Positions 16,718-24,104 of a stretch of DNA of 64,000 nucleotides are shown here, one piece after another (position 1 is the first letter of the stretch; every line of letters starts with the position of its first letter). The DNA lies in contig JAFIFJ010000104.1 in the NCBI GenBank assembly GCA_020832085.1, positions 21,587 to 85,586 on the forward strand, read 5' to 3'. The position numbers were made by a program, and so were the translations under genes. Source of the DNA: Gammaproteobacteria bacterium. GTDB taxonomy: Bacteria; Pseudomonadota; Gammaproteobacteria; Pseudomonadales; Azotimanducaceae. The notes beneath the pieces were generated by a model that did not search any database, had not been told where the DNA came from, and saw only the letters and a list, made by a program, of their open reading frames with translations.

Positions 16718-18163
16718 ATGTCAGTATCTGCTCGCGCTTCCTCAGGCCTCGCTGGTCTGCCCATCAGTCTGCTGCTGCTCGCCCTGCTGGGGATGGCCAT
16801 CGCGCCTGCTGCCCAGTCGCGCGGCCTTCCCGACTTCACGGAACTCGTGGAAAAGGCGTCTCCTGCCATCGTCAACATCTCGACGGTGCAGCGGGCAGAC
16901 TCCCGCCAGGGCGGTCTTCCCCGCGGCATGGATCCGGAGAACCTGCCTGAATTCTTCCGCCACTTCTTTCGTGGCATGCCCGAAGGCGGGGCTCCGAGCC
17001 AGCGCGAGCGCCGGTCCCTGGGTTCCGGGTTCATCATTTCCGCCGATGGCTTCATCATCACCAACAATCATGTGGTGGACGGCGCCGACGAGATCTTCGT
17101 CCGCCTGATTGACCGCCGCGAGTACGTCGCAACCGTGGTGGGCACCGACCCCCGCTCCGACCTGGCCCTGCTGCAGGTGGAAGCCACCGATCTGCCCACG
17201 GTGGCCATTGGTGAATCGGCCACCCTGAAAGTGGGTGAGTGGGTGCTGGCCATTGGTTCGCCCTTCGGCTTCGATTACTCGGTGACCGCGGGCATCGTCA
17301 GTGCCAAGGAGCGCAGCCTGCCGGATCGCAATCGCGAGAATTACGTCCCCTTCATTCAGACCGACGTCGCCATCAATCCGGGTAACAGTGGTGGTCCGCT
17401 GTTCGATCTCGAAGGCCGGGTGGTCGGGATCAATTCGCAGATCTTCACCCGCTCTGGCGGATTCATGGGACTGTCCTTCGCCATTCCCATCGACATTGCC
17501 ATGGACGTCATCGAGCAGCTCAAGGAAACCGGTACCGTCTCGCGGGGCTGGCTCGGGGTCCTGATTCAGGACGTCAATCGGGATCTGGCGGAGTCCTTCG
17601 GGCTCGACAAGCCTGCGGGCGCTCTGGTGGCCCGGGTGGTGGAGAACTCACCGGCGGCCGCAGCGGGTGCCCAGCCCGGGGACATCATCATCGAGTTCGC
17701 GGGTCGCAGCATCGATCTCTCCAGTGATCTGCCCCACATCGTCGGTCGCCTGCGTGCCGGCTCCGAGCACCCCATGGTGATCGTGCGTGAGGGTGAGCGC
17801 ATGACCCTGACGGTGGAAGTCGGGGAGCTGGCCGAGTCAGGCGCTCAGGCGGCCGCCAGGACGCCTGGGCGCAGTGCCGACAACCCCCTGGGACTCACTG
17901 TCGAGAGCCTGTCGGAGAGCGCGATCCAGCGCCTCGGCGTCAGCGGGGGTGTGCAGGTGACTGCGGTGGAGGACGGTGTGGCTGCCCGGGCAGGCATCCG
18001 CCGCGGCGACGTCATCACCCGGCTGAACAATGAGGAAGTGACCTCTGCCGACGAATTCCAGCGCATCGCGGCTGAACTGCCGACCGGGCGCTCGGTACCC
18101 GTTCTGGTGGTGCGTGGCGGCAACCCCACCTTCCTGGCGCTGCGGGTGCCCGAAGCGGAGTGA
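16718..18163 (+). CDS. degP: DegP/MucD-type periplasmic serine protease
   Basis: Periplasmic protease/chaperone of 481 residues that degrades misfolded envelope proteins. A signal peptide ends near residue 33. The catalytic triad is His118 (TNNHVV), Asp148 (DPRSDLALL) and Ser224 (NPGNSGGPL). Two PDZ domains follow (about 270-360 and 390-475). TGGAG lies before the ATG. In Pseudomonas the equivalent mucD ends the algU operon and limits sigma-factor activation; the same role is likely here. Confidence 0.96.
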   Translation: MSVSARASSGLAGLPISLLLLALLGMAIAPAAQSRGLPDFTELVEKASPAIVNISTVQRADSRQGGLPRGMDPENLPEFFRHFFRGMPEGGAPSQRERRSLGSGFIISADGFIITNNHVVDGADEIFVRLIDRREYVATVVGTDPRSDLALLQVEATDLPTVAIGESATLKVGEWVLAIGSPFGFDYSVTAGIVSAKERSLPDRNRENYVPFIQTDVAINPGNSGGPLFDLEGRVVGINSQIFTRSGGFMGLSFAIPIDIAMDVIEQLKETGTVSRGWLGVLIQDVNRDLAESFGLDKPAGALVARVVENSPAAAAGAQPGDIIIEFAGRSIDLSSDLPHIVGRLRAGSEHPMVIVREGERMTLTVEVGELAESGAQAAARTPGRSADNPLGLTVESLSESAIQRLGVSGGVQVTAVEDGVAARAGIRRGDVITRLNNEEVTSADEFQRIAAELPTGRSVPVLVVRGGNPTFLALRVPEAE

Positions 18164-18200
18164 GTCCGGGTCTGCCCCTGCCGGCCGACCGGACCGGCAG

Positions 18201-18230
18201 CCTTGCGCCCCTGCCGGCAGGGGCGCAAGG
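18201..18230 (+). terminator. 30 bp perfect palindrome after degP
   Basis: CCTTGCGCCCCTGCC (18201-18215) is followed directly by its exact reverse complement (18216-18230). In RNA this gives a very stable GC-rich hairpin just after the degP stop. No T-run follows, so it is an atypical terminator, but its place between degP and the lepA promoter fits operon ending. Confidence 0.6.
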
Positions 18231-18274
18231 TCAGTTACCGGTCGGGCAGCGCGGCAAGACGTTGTTCATCGGTC

Positions 18275-18283
18275 TGCTATAGA
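18275..18283 (+). promoter_or_regulatory. Candidate extended -10 promoter of lepA
   Basis: TGCTATAGA is an extended -10 element (TGn plus TATAGA) about 42 bp before the lepA start. No good -35 lies 17 bp upstream, as is common for extended -10 promoters. Confidence 0.45.
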
Positions 18284-18324
18284 ATGCGCGGCTTGCCTGC
18301 GGGCCACTGCCAGGACCAATCCCC

Positions 18325-20121
18325 TTGACCGATCTTTGCAACATTCGCAATTTCTCGATCATCGCCCATATCGATCATGGCAAGTCGACGCTGGCGGATC
18401 GCTTCATTCAGCGCTGTGGTGGTCTTGCCGATCGCGAGATGGCCGAACAGGTCCTCGACTCCATGGACCTCGAGCGGGAGCGGGGCATTACCATCAAGGC
18501 CCAGAGCGTGACGCTCTACTACGACGCCCTCGATGGTCAGCGCTACCAGCTGAACTTCATCGATACCCCCGGCCACGTGGACTTCTCCTACGAGGTGTCG
18601 CGCTCGCTGTCCGCCTGCGAGGGGGCCCTGCTGGTGGTGGACGCCGGCCAGGGCGTCGAGGCCCAGTCCGTGGCCAACTGCTACACCGCCATCAATCAGG
18701 GACTGGAAGTGATTCCAGTCCTCAACAAGATGGACCTCCCCCACGCCGACCCACCCAAGGTCCGGCGCGAGATCGAGGAGATCATCGGTGTCGATGCCAC
18801 CGATGCGGTGGAGGTGAGCGCGAAGACGGGTTTTGGTATCGACACGCTGCTCGAGAGTCTCGTCAAGCGCATTCCGGCACCGCAGGGCGATCCGGAAGCA
18901 CCGCTGCAGGCGCTGATCATTGACTCCTGGTTCGACAACTACCAGGGCGTGGTGTCGCTGGTGCGGGTGGTTAACGGCAGCCTGCGCAAGGGCGACAAGA
19001 TCATGGCCCGGACGCTCAAGAAGCTGCATCAGGTGGACAGCGTCGGCCGCTTCACGCCGAAGCAGACGGCCACGGGTGAACTGCAGGCGGGGGAGGTCGG
19101 CTACATCATTGCCGGCATCAAGGACGTCCGTGGCGCCCCCGTGGGGGATACCCTGGTCCACGAGCGCTCCGAGGCGCCTGCCTTGCCCGGCTTCGAGCGG
19201 GTCAAACCCCAGGTCTTCGCGGGCCTGTTCCCGGTCAACGCCGATGACTTCGAGGATTTCCGGGACGCACTCGGCAAGCTCACCCTCAACGACGCCTCCC
19301 TGGTCTATGAACCGGAAGTGTCCGACGCACTCGGCTTCGGCTTCCGCTGCGGCTTCCTCGGCATGCTGCATATGGAGATCATCCAGGAGCGGCTCGAGCG
19401 GGAGTACGACCTCGACCTCATTACCTCGGCGCCCTCGGTGGTCTACGAGGTGCTGCAGAAGGACGGCAGTACGATCCAGATCGACAATCCGTCCGAACTG
19501 CCGGATCCGTCGCGGATTGAGGAGATTCGCGAACCCATCGTCCGCGCCAGCATTCTGGTGCCCCAGGAGCACGTGGGTGCGGTGCTGACCCTGTGCGAAT
19601 CGCGGCGCGGTACGCAGGTAGACATGCAGTTCGTCGGCGGACAGGTCTCGCTGCTCTACGATCTGCCCATGGCCGAGGTGGTGCTGGATTTCTTCGATCG
19701 TCTGAAGTCGGTGAGCCGTGGCTTTGCCTCGCTGGACTATTCCTTCCAGCGTTTTCAGACCTCCCCGGTGGCCCGTCTCGACGTGCTCATCAACGGCGAG
19801 AAAGTGGATGCGCTGGCGCTGATCATCCACCGCGATCAGGCCCAGACCAAGGGGCGTGATCTGGTGGAGAAGATGCGCGATCTGATTCCCCGCCAGATGT
19901 ACGACGTGGCGATCCAGGCCGCCCTCGGCGCCAAGATCGTCGCCCGCTCCAACGTCAAGGCGCTGCGCAAGGACGTCACAGCCAAGTGCTACGGCGGTGA
20001 CGTGACGCGTAAGAAGAAGCTCTTGGAGAAACAGAAGGCGGGCAAGCGCCGCATGAAGCAGGTGGGCCGGGTGGAGATTCCCCAGGAAGCCTTCCTCGCC
20101 GTACTGCAGGTCGGCAAATGA
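18325..20121 (+). CDS. lepA: Elongation factor 4 (LepA)
   Basis: Ribosome-associated GTPase of 598 residues. The G motifs are AHIDHGKST (G1), [10 protein letters not shown] (G2), DTPGHVDF (G3) and NKMDL (G4). The C-terminal LepA-specific part includes [11 protein letters not shown] and [18 protein letters not shown]. The start is a TTG (18325) with AGGA upstream; no suitable ATG exists. lepB lies downstream as in most proteobacteria, but a 322 bp repeat-filled gap separates them. Confidence 0.97.
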   Translation: MTDLCNIRNFSIIAHIDHGKSTLADRFIQRCGGLADREMAEQVLDSMDLERERGITIKAQSVTLYYDALDGQRYQLNFIDTPGHVDFSYEVSRSLSACEGALLVVDAGQGVEAQSVANCYTAINQGLEVIPVLNKMDLPHADPPKVRREIEEIIGVDATDAVEVSAKTGFGIDTLLESLVKRIPAPQGDPEAPLQALIIDSWFDNYQGVVSLVRVVNGSLRKGDKIMARTLKKLHQVDSVGRFTPKQTATGELQAGEVGYIIAGIKDVRGAPVGDTLVHERSEAPALPGFERVKPQVFAGLFPVNADDFEDFRDALGKLTLNDASLVYEPEVSDALGFGFRCGFLGMLHMEIIQERLEREYDLDLITSAPSVVYEVLQKDGSTIQIDNPSELPDPSRIEEIREPIVRASILVPQEHVGAVLTLCESRRGTQVDMQFVGGQVSLLYDLPMAEVVLDFFDRLKSVSRGFASLDYSFQRFQTSPVARLDVLINGEKVDALALIIHRDQAQTKGRDLVEKMRDLIPRQMYDVAIQAALGAKIVARSNVKALRKDVTAKCYGGDVTRKKKLLEKQKAGKRRMKQVGRVEIPQEAFLAVLQVGK

Positions 20122-20142
20122 TCGGCCGGCAAAACGCCCGCT

Positions 20143-20434
20143 GCGCCCCTGTGACAGAGCGCTGTGTCGCGCAGCGAAATGCGCCGAACGGCATGACGTC
20201 CAGCGAAGGCAGCCCCCTCAGCTTCGTTGAAGCGCCTCGAGATCGGCCCAATCGCTGTGCGATTAGGGCCTTCCCACAAGCTCGCGTCACGCCAGCTGTG
20301 GGAGAGCGCTATTTCGCGCAGCGAAATGCGCCGATCTGGAGCGCGTTCAGCGCAGGCAGCGACTTCGGTTCCGGACGAGCGCTTCGAAATCGGCCCATCC
20401 GCCTGCGGTGGATAGGGCCTTCCCACAGGGAGGT
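20143..20434 (+). repeat. Two tandem copies of a roughly 140-150 bp intergenic repeat between lepA and lepB
   Basis: Copy A (about 20143-20280) and copy B (about 20281-20434) share the blocks AGAGCGCT, CGCGCAGCGAAATGCGCCGA and AGGCAGC, and end in a hairpin followed by AGGGCCTTCCCACA. The hairpin arms are 20245-20255/20259-20270 in A and 20392-20403/20407-20419 in B. Their stem bases differ but still pair, and one unpaired A stays bulged in both. Copy B runs up to the lepB ribosome site. The whole 322 bp lepA-lepB gap is essentially these repeats. A further copy lies inverted at 63794-63915. Confidence 0.85.
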
Positions 20435-20443
20435 CAGACCGGT

Positions 20444-21301
20444 TTGAACAGCCTGCTTGATTACCTGCCGGAGTTCCTGGTGGCGGCCACCTTCGTCACC
20501 GGCATTGTCTGGGCCCTCGATCGCTGGCGTTGGCGACCCGCCCGCCGGGCTGCAGCTGCGGAACTCGAGGCCCGGACGCCCGAATCGGGAAGGGATTCAC
20601 AGGCCTACCTGGATGCCCGGGCAGCGCTGCTGCGGGAACCGGCGGCCATGGAGTGGGGTGGCAGCTTCTTCCCCGTGCTGGCCCTGGTGCTGCTGCTGCG
20701 ATCCTTCGTGGCGGAACCCTTCGTGATTCCGAGCGGGTCCATGATCCCCACCCTGGAAGTGGGGGACTACATTCTGGTCAACAAGTACACCTACGGCCTC
20801 CGATTACCCGTGCTGGGGACCAAGGTGGTCCCGGTCGGCGAGCCCGCGCGGGGCGACGTGATGGTGTTCTTCCCGCCCCACCAGCCTAACTACTTCATCA
20901 AGCGGGTGGTGGGCATCCCCGGCGACCGGGTCGAGTACCGCAACAAGCGATTGTGGATCAACGGCGAACCGGTGCCGGTGGAGATCGTCGAACAGTCCCC
21001 GGCCGGCCGTCCCGGCGCGGTGGTGGTCGACGAGCGTCTCGGCGAGCACGACCACCGCATTCACATCTACCCGCAGATGACCGTGGAGGCCTGTGCCCGG
21101 CGTCGTCCCGATGGCTGTTCCTGGGTCGTCGGCGAGGGCGAGTACTTCATGATGGGCGATAATCGCGACCAGAGCGATGACAGCCGCAGCTGGGGCATGG
21201 TGTCGGAAGAGAACATCGTCGGCCGCGCCATAGCCATCTGGGCCCACAAGCAGCCCGGACTGAATTGGCCTACATTCAGCCGTAATGGCAGGATCCAGTG
21301 A
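20444..21301 (+). CDS. lepB: Signal peptidase I
   Basis: Inner-membrane protease of 285 residues that removes signal peptides from exported proteins. Two N-terminal membrane helices (about 10-26 and 74-91) precede the active site. Ser99 (IPSGSM) is the nucleophile, Lys153 (FIKRVVGIPGDRV) the general base, and MGDNRDQSDDSR is box E. The TTG at 20444 was chosen for the GGGAGG ten bases upstream and because it begins the first helix region. It overlaps the next gene (TGATG). Confidence 0.95.
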   Translation: MNSLLDYLPEFLVAATFVTGIVWALDRWRWRPARRAAAAELEARTPESGRDSQAYLDARAALLREPAAMEWGGSFFPVLALVLLLRSFVAEPFVIPSGSMIPTLEVGDYILVNKYTYGLRLPVLGTKVVPVGEPARGDVMVFFPPHQPNYFIKRVVGIPGDRVEYRNKRLWINGEPVPVEIVEQSPAGRPGAVVVDERLGEHDHRIHIYPQMTVEACARRRPDGCSWVVGEGEYFMMGDNRDQSDDSRSWGMVSEENIVGRAIAIWAHKQPGLNWPTFSRNGRIQ

Positions 21302-21321
21302 TGGCGCAGGGGGGAAACGGC

Positions 21322-21693
21322 ATGCATCTGCATAAACAGCGCGGTTCTTTCATCGGCTGGTTCATCGTCATCGTGATCATTCTCGGCATCGCGTCCCTCG
21401 TGATCCGTCTCGCGCCCCACTACATCGATCACCGCACCATGCGCAGTATCCTCGAAGACATGGTGGCCGATGATCGCATCGCCCGCGAGAATGCGGCGGC
21501 GTTCCGGCGCACCTTCGGCGAGCGGCTGCAGATCAACAACATCCGCGACTTCAACGTCGCCGAAGCCCTGACGGTGGAAGCCCGCGCCGGCACCCTGACG
21601 GTGGATCTCAGCTACGAAGTGCGGGAACCGCTGTTCGGCAATGCGGATCTCATTCTGACCTTCGAGGAGAGCTTCGAGCGGGTGCTGCGATGA
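21322..21693 (+). CDS. DUF4845 family membrane-anchored protein
   Basis: A protein of about 123 residues with a short basic N terminus (HLHKQRGSF), one membrane helix (IGWFIVIVIILGIASLVI) and a small extracytoplasmic domain. This is the conserved protein of unknown function commonly found between lepB and rnc in Pseudomonas-like genomes. The ATG at 21322 follows AGGGGGGA; an ATG at 21301 overlapping the lepB stop is the alternative. It has a pilin-like type of N terminus, but no prepilin cleavage motif was recognised. Confidence 0.8.
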   Translation: MHLHKQRGSFIGWFIVIVIILGIASLVIRLAPHYIDHRTMRSILEDMVADDRIARENAAAFRRTFGERLQINNIRDFNVAEALTVEARAGTLTVDLSYEVREPLFGNADLILTFEESFERVLR

Positions 21694-21703
21694 TGGTCGA
21701 CTC

Positions 21704-22432
21704 ATGACCGAGGGCACGAACGTCGGCAACGCAGCCCCTGCGTCGGCAGACCCCCTCCTTGCGGAGCTTCAGCGCCGGCTGGATTACCGCTTCACTGACC
21801 TCCGCCTGCTGGAACTTGCCCTGACCCATCGCAGCCTATCCGGCCGCCACAACAACGAGCGGCTCGAGTTTCTCGGTGACGCCTTCCTCGGCTACGTGGT
21901 GGCGGCGGAACTCTTCGATCGTTACGGCGACGCCAAGGAGAACCAGCTGACCCTGCTGCGGGCCAGCCTGGTGCGCGGCAAGACCCTGGCCGACCTCGCT
22001 CGGGCCTTGGGCCTCGGTGAGTTCCTGAAACTCGGTTCCGGTGAACTCAAGAGTGGCGGGTTCCGGCGGGATTCCATCCTGGCGGACGCCGTCGAGGCCG
22101 TCATCGGGGCCGTGCTCCTCGATGGTGGTCCGGAGCCTTCCCGGACGCTGATCCTGCGCATGCTCGGGGATCGCCTGGAGCGCGCGCGGCCCGGAGAAGT
22201 GAGCAAGGACCCCAAGACACGGCTGCAGGAACTGCTGCAGGGCCGTGGTGAGGCCCTGCCCGAATACGAAGTGGTGGAGGTGGTGGGCAGCGATCATGCC
22301 CAGACCTTCACGGTGTCCTGTCGGGTTCCTGCCCTCGGCGACAGCGTCTCGGGCAAGGGGCGGACCCGGCGCGCTGCGGAGCAGCAGGCGGCTTCCGAGG
22401 CCCTCGATCGTCTCGGTGGAGGTGCCCTGTGA
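21704..22432 (+). CDS. rnc: Ribonuclease III
   Basis: Double-strand-specific endoribonuclease of 242 residues for rRNA and mRNA processing. The signature NERLEFLGDAFLG is present near residue 50, and the second acidic site lies in LADAVEAVIGAVLLDGG. The C-terminal dsRNA-binding domain begins near 170 (DPKTRLQELLQGRGEALPEYEV). Its stop overlaps the era GTG start (GTGA), the classic rnc-era coupling. Confidence 0.97.
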   Translation: MTEGTNVGNAAPASADPLLAELQRRLDYRFTDLRLLELALTHRSLSGRHNNERLEFLGDAFLGYVVAAELFDRYGDAKENQLTLLRASLVRGKTLADLARALGLGEFLKLGSGELKSGGFRRDSILADAVEAVIGAVLLDGGPEPSRTLILRMLGDRLERARPGEVSKDPKTRLQELLQGRGEALPEYEVVEVVGSDHAQTFTVSCRVPALGDSVSGKGRTRRAAEQQAASEALDRLGGGAL

Positions 22433-23337
22433 ACGCTGCGACACGCTGCGGCTACGTGGGCATCGTCGGTCGGCCGAACGTGGGCAAGTCGACCCTGCTC
22501 AACCATCTGGTCGGCCAGAAGATCAGCATCACCTCGGATCGCCCGCAGACCACCCGGCACAACCTGCTCGGCATTCATACCGAGGGGGCCGATCAGATCA
22601 TCTACGTGGATACGCCGGGCCAGCACGGCACGGAGCGCCGGGCCCTGAACCGGCTGATGAATCGTCACGCGCGCTCGGTGCTGGCGGACGTCGATGTGCT
22701 GGTGATGGTGGTGGAGGCGGGGCGCTGGAAGGCGGATGATGATCTGGTCCTCGATCGCCTGGCCCGGGAGCGGGGATTCGAGGACGGCCGGGCGCCGATT
22801 CTGGTCCTGAACAAGACCGATCTGGTGCATCCCAAGGAGCGCCTGCTGCCCTTCATGGAAGCCTGTGCGCGGCGGGCCCCTTTCGCCGAGATCATCCCGG
22901 TCGCGGCCAGTAACGGCTACAACCTCGACCGCCTGCTGGTCTGCATCCGCGAGCGCCTGCCCGAGGCCGTGCATCTGTTTCCGGCAGATCAGGTCACGGA
23001 TCGTTCGGAGCGCTTCCTTATCGCGGAGATCGTCCGCGAGAAGGTCATGCGACGGGTGGGAGACGAACTGCCGCACCAGATCACGGTGGGCATCGAGCGC
23101 TACGTTGAAGAAGAGAACCGGGTCCATATCCACTGCCAGATCCTGGTGGAGCGGGACGGCCAGAAAGCCATCGTGGTCGGCCACAAAGGCGAGCGCCTGA
23201 AGCAGGCCGGCATCGAGGCCCGCCACGAGGTGGAACGCCTGCTCGACAAGCACGTCCGGCTCGAACTCTGGGTCAAGGTCAGGGGCGGCTGGTCCGATGA
23301 CGACCGCATGCTGCGTCAACTCGGCTACGAGGACTGA
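22429..23337 (+). CDS. era: Era GTPase, 16S rRNA/30S assembly factor
   Basis: GTPase of 302 residues that binds the 3' end of 16S rRNA. The G motifs are GRPNVGKST (G1), PQTTRHN (G2), DTPGQH (G3) and NKTDL (G4). The C-terminal KH domain has ILVERDGQKAIVVGHKGERLK. The start is GTG overlapping the rnc stop; recO follows after 14 bases. Confidence 0.97.
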   Translation: MNAATRCGYVGIVGRPNVGKSTLLNHLVGQKISITSDRPQTTRHNLLGIHTEGADQIIYVDTPGQHGTERRALNRLMNRHARSVLADVDVLVMVVEAGRWKADDDLVLDRLARERGFEDGRAPILVLNKTDLVHPKERLLPFMEACARRAPFAEIIPVAASNGYNLDRLLVCIRERLPEAVHLFPADQVTDRSERFLIAEIVREKVMRRVGDELPHQITVGIERYVEEENRVHIHCQILVERDGQKAIVVGHKGERLKQAGIEARHEVERLLDKHVRLELWVKVRGGWSDDDRMLRQLGYED

Positions 23338-23351
23338 CCGGGGCAACGTGC

Positions 23352-24077
23352 ATGTCCGAGCCGGTTTTCGTCCTTCACACCCGAAATTTTCGCGAGAGCA
23401 GTCTGATTGCCGAACTGCTCACGCCGGGTCACGGCCGTGTCGGCGTTGTAGCCCGGGGCGGCCGTCGGGGTCGCCGCGGTGGCGCTGGCGCGTTGCAGCC
23501 CTTCACCCTGCTGCAGGCCGAGTGGACCGGGCGCGGCGAACTGCGGACCCTGACCCAGGCCGAGTCCGAACGCAGTTTCCCCCTCGCCGGCGAGCGCCTT
23601 TTCGCCGGGCTTTACCTGAATGAACTGCTGCTGCGCCTGCTGCATCGGGAGGAGGCCCAGCCGGACATCTTCGAGCGCTACCTGCATACCCTGGACGCCC
23701 TGGCTGCCGATGGGGACCTCGAACCTGTGCTGCGGCGTTTCGAACTGCATCTGCTGGCGGATCTCGGCTACGGCTTTGCCCTCGATCACGACGTCCACGG
23801 GCAGCCCATCGCGGCGGAAGCGCGCTACCGTTTCCTGGCGGACGAAGGTCTGATGCCTGTGGGCGACGGCGTCCGCGACGCAACTGCCGATGGCGCGGGG
23901 GCCCCGCTGTTCAGCGGCGGCCATCTGCTGGCGCTGGCAGCCGATGCCCTGGACGATGCGGAGGTCAGACGCAGCGCCAAGCAGCTGACGCGGCTGGCGC
24001 TGGCGGCGCATCTGGGCGGGCGGCCGCTGCGCTCCCGGGAGCTGTTTCGCCGCCGCCGGGCCGACCCGACGCAGTGA
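23352..24077 (+). CDS. recO: DNA repair protein RecO
   Basis: A 241-residue RecF-pathway protein that helps load RecA on SSB-coated single-stranded DNA. The OB-fold N terminus shows VFVLHTRNFRESSLIAELLTPGHGRVG. A helical middle with YLNELLLRLLHREE and FELHLLADLGYG is typical. No zinc-type cysteine cluster is seen, as in other gammaproteobacterial RecO proteins. It ends the rnc-era-recO run; no pdxJ or acpS follows, unlike in Pseudomonas. Confidence 0.93.
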   Translation: MSEPVFVLHTRNFRESSLIAELLTPGHGRVGVVARGGRRGRRGGAGALQPFTLLQAEWTGRGELRTLTQAESERSFPLAGERLFAGLYLNELLLRLLHREEAQPDIFERYLHTLDALAADGDLEPVLRRFELHLLADLGYGFALDHDVHGQPIAAEARYRFLADEGLMPVGDGVRDATADGAGAPLFSGGHLLALAADALDDAEVRRSAKQLTRLALAAHLGGRPLRSRELFRRRRADPTQ

Positions 24078-24104
24078 CGCGCTTCCCTGCCGCCATTCGC
24101 CGAC

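Noticed and set aside
18277..19830. 517-codon open frame antisense to lepA
   Set aside because: Shadow of a GC-rich coding region; the His/Asp/Gly-rich translation has no family features, and LepA is certain on the other strand.
20118..20447. Short protein genes in the lepA-lepB gap
   Set aside because: The frames lie wholly within intergenic repeats and recur with them at 63.8 kb; no independent coding evidence.
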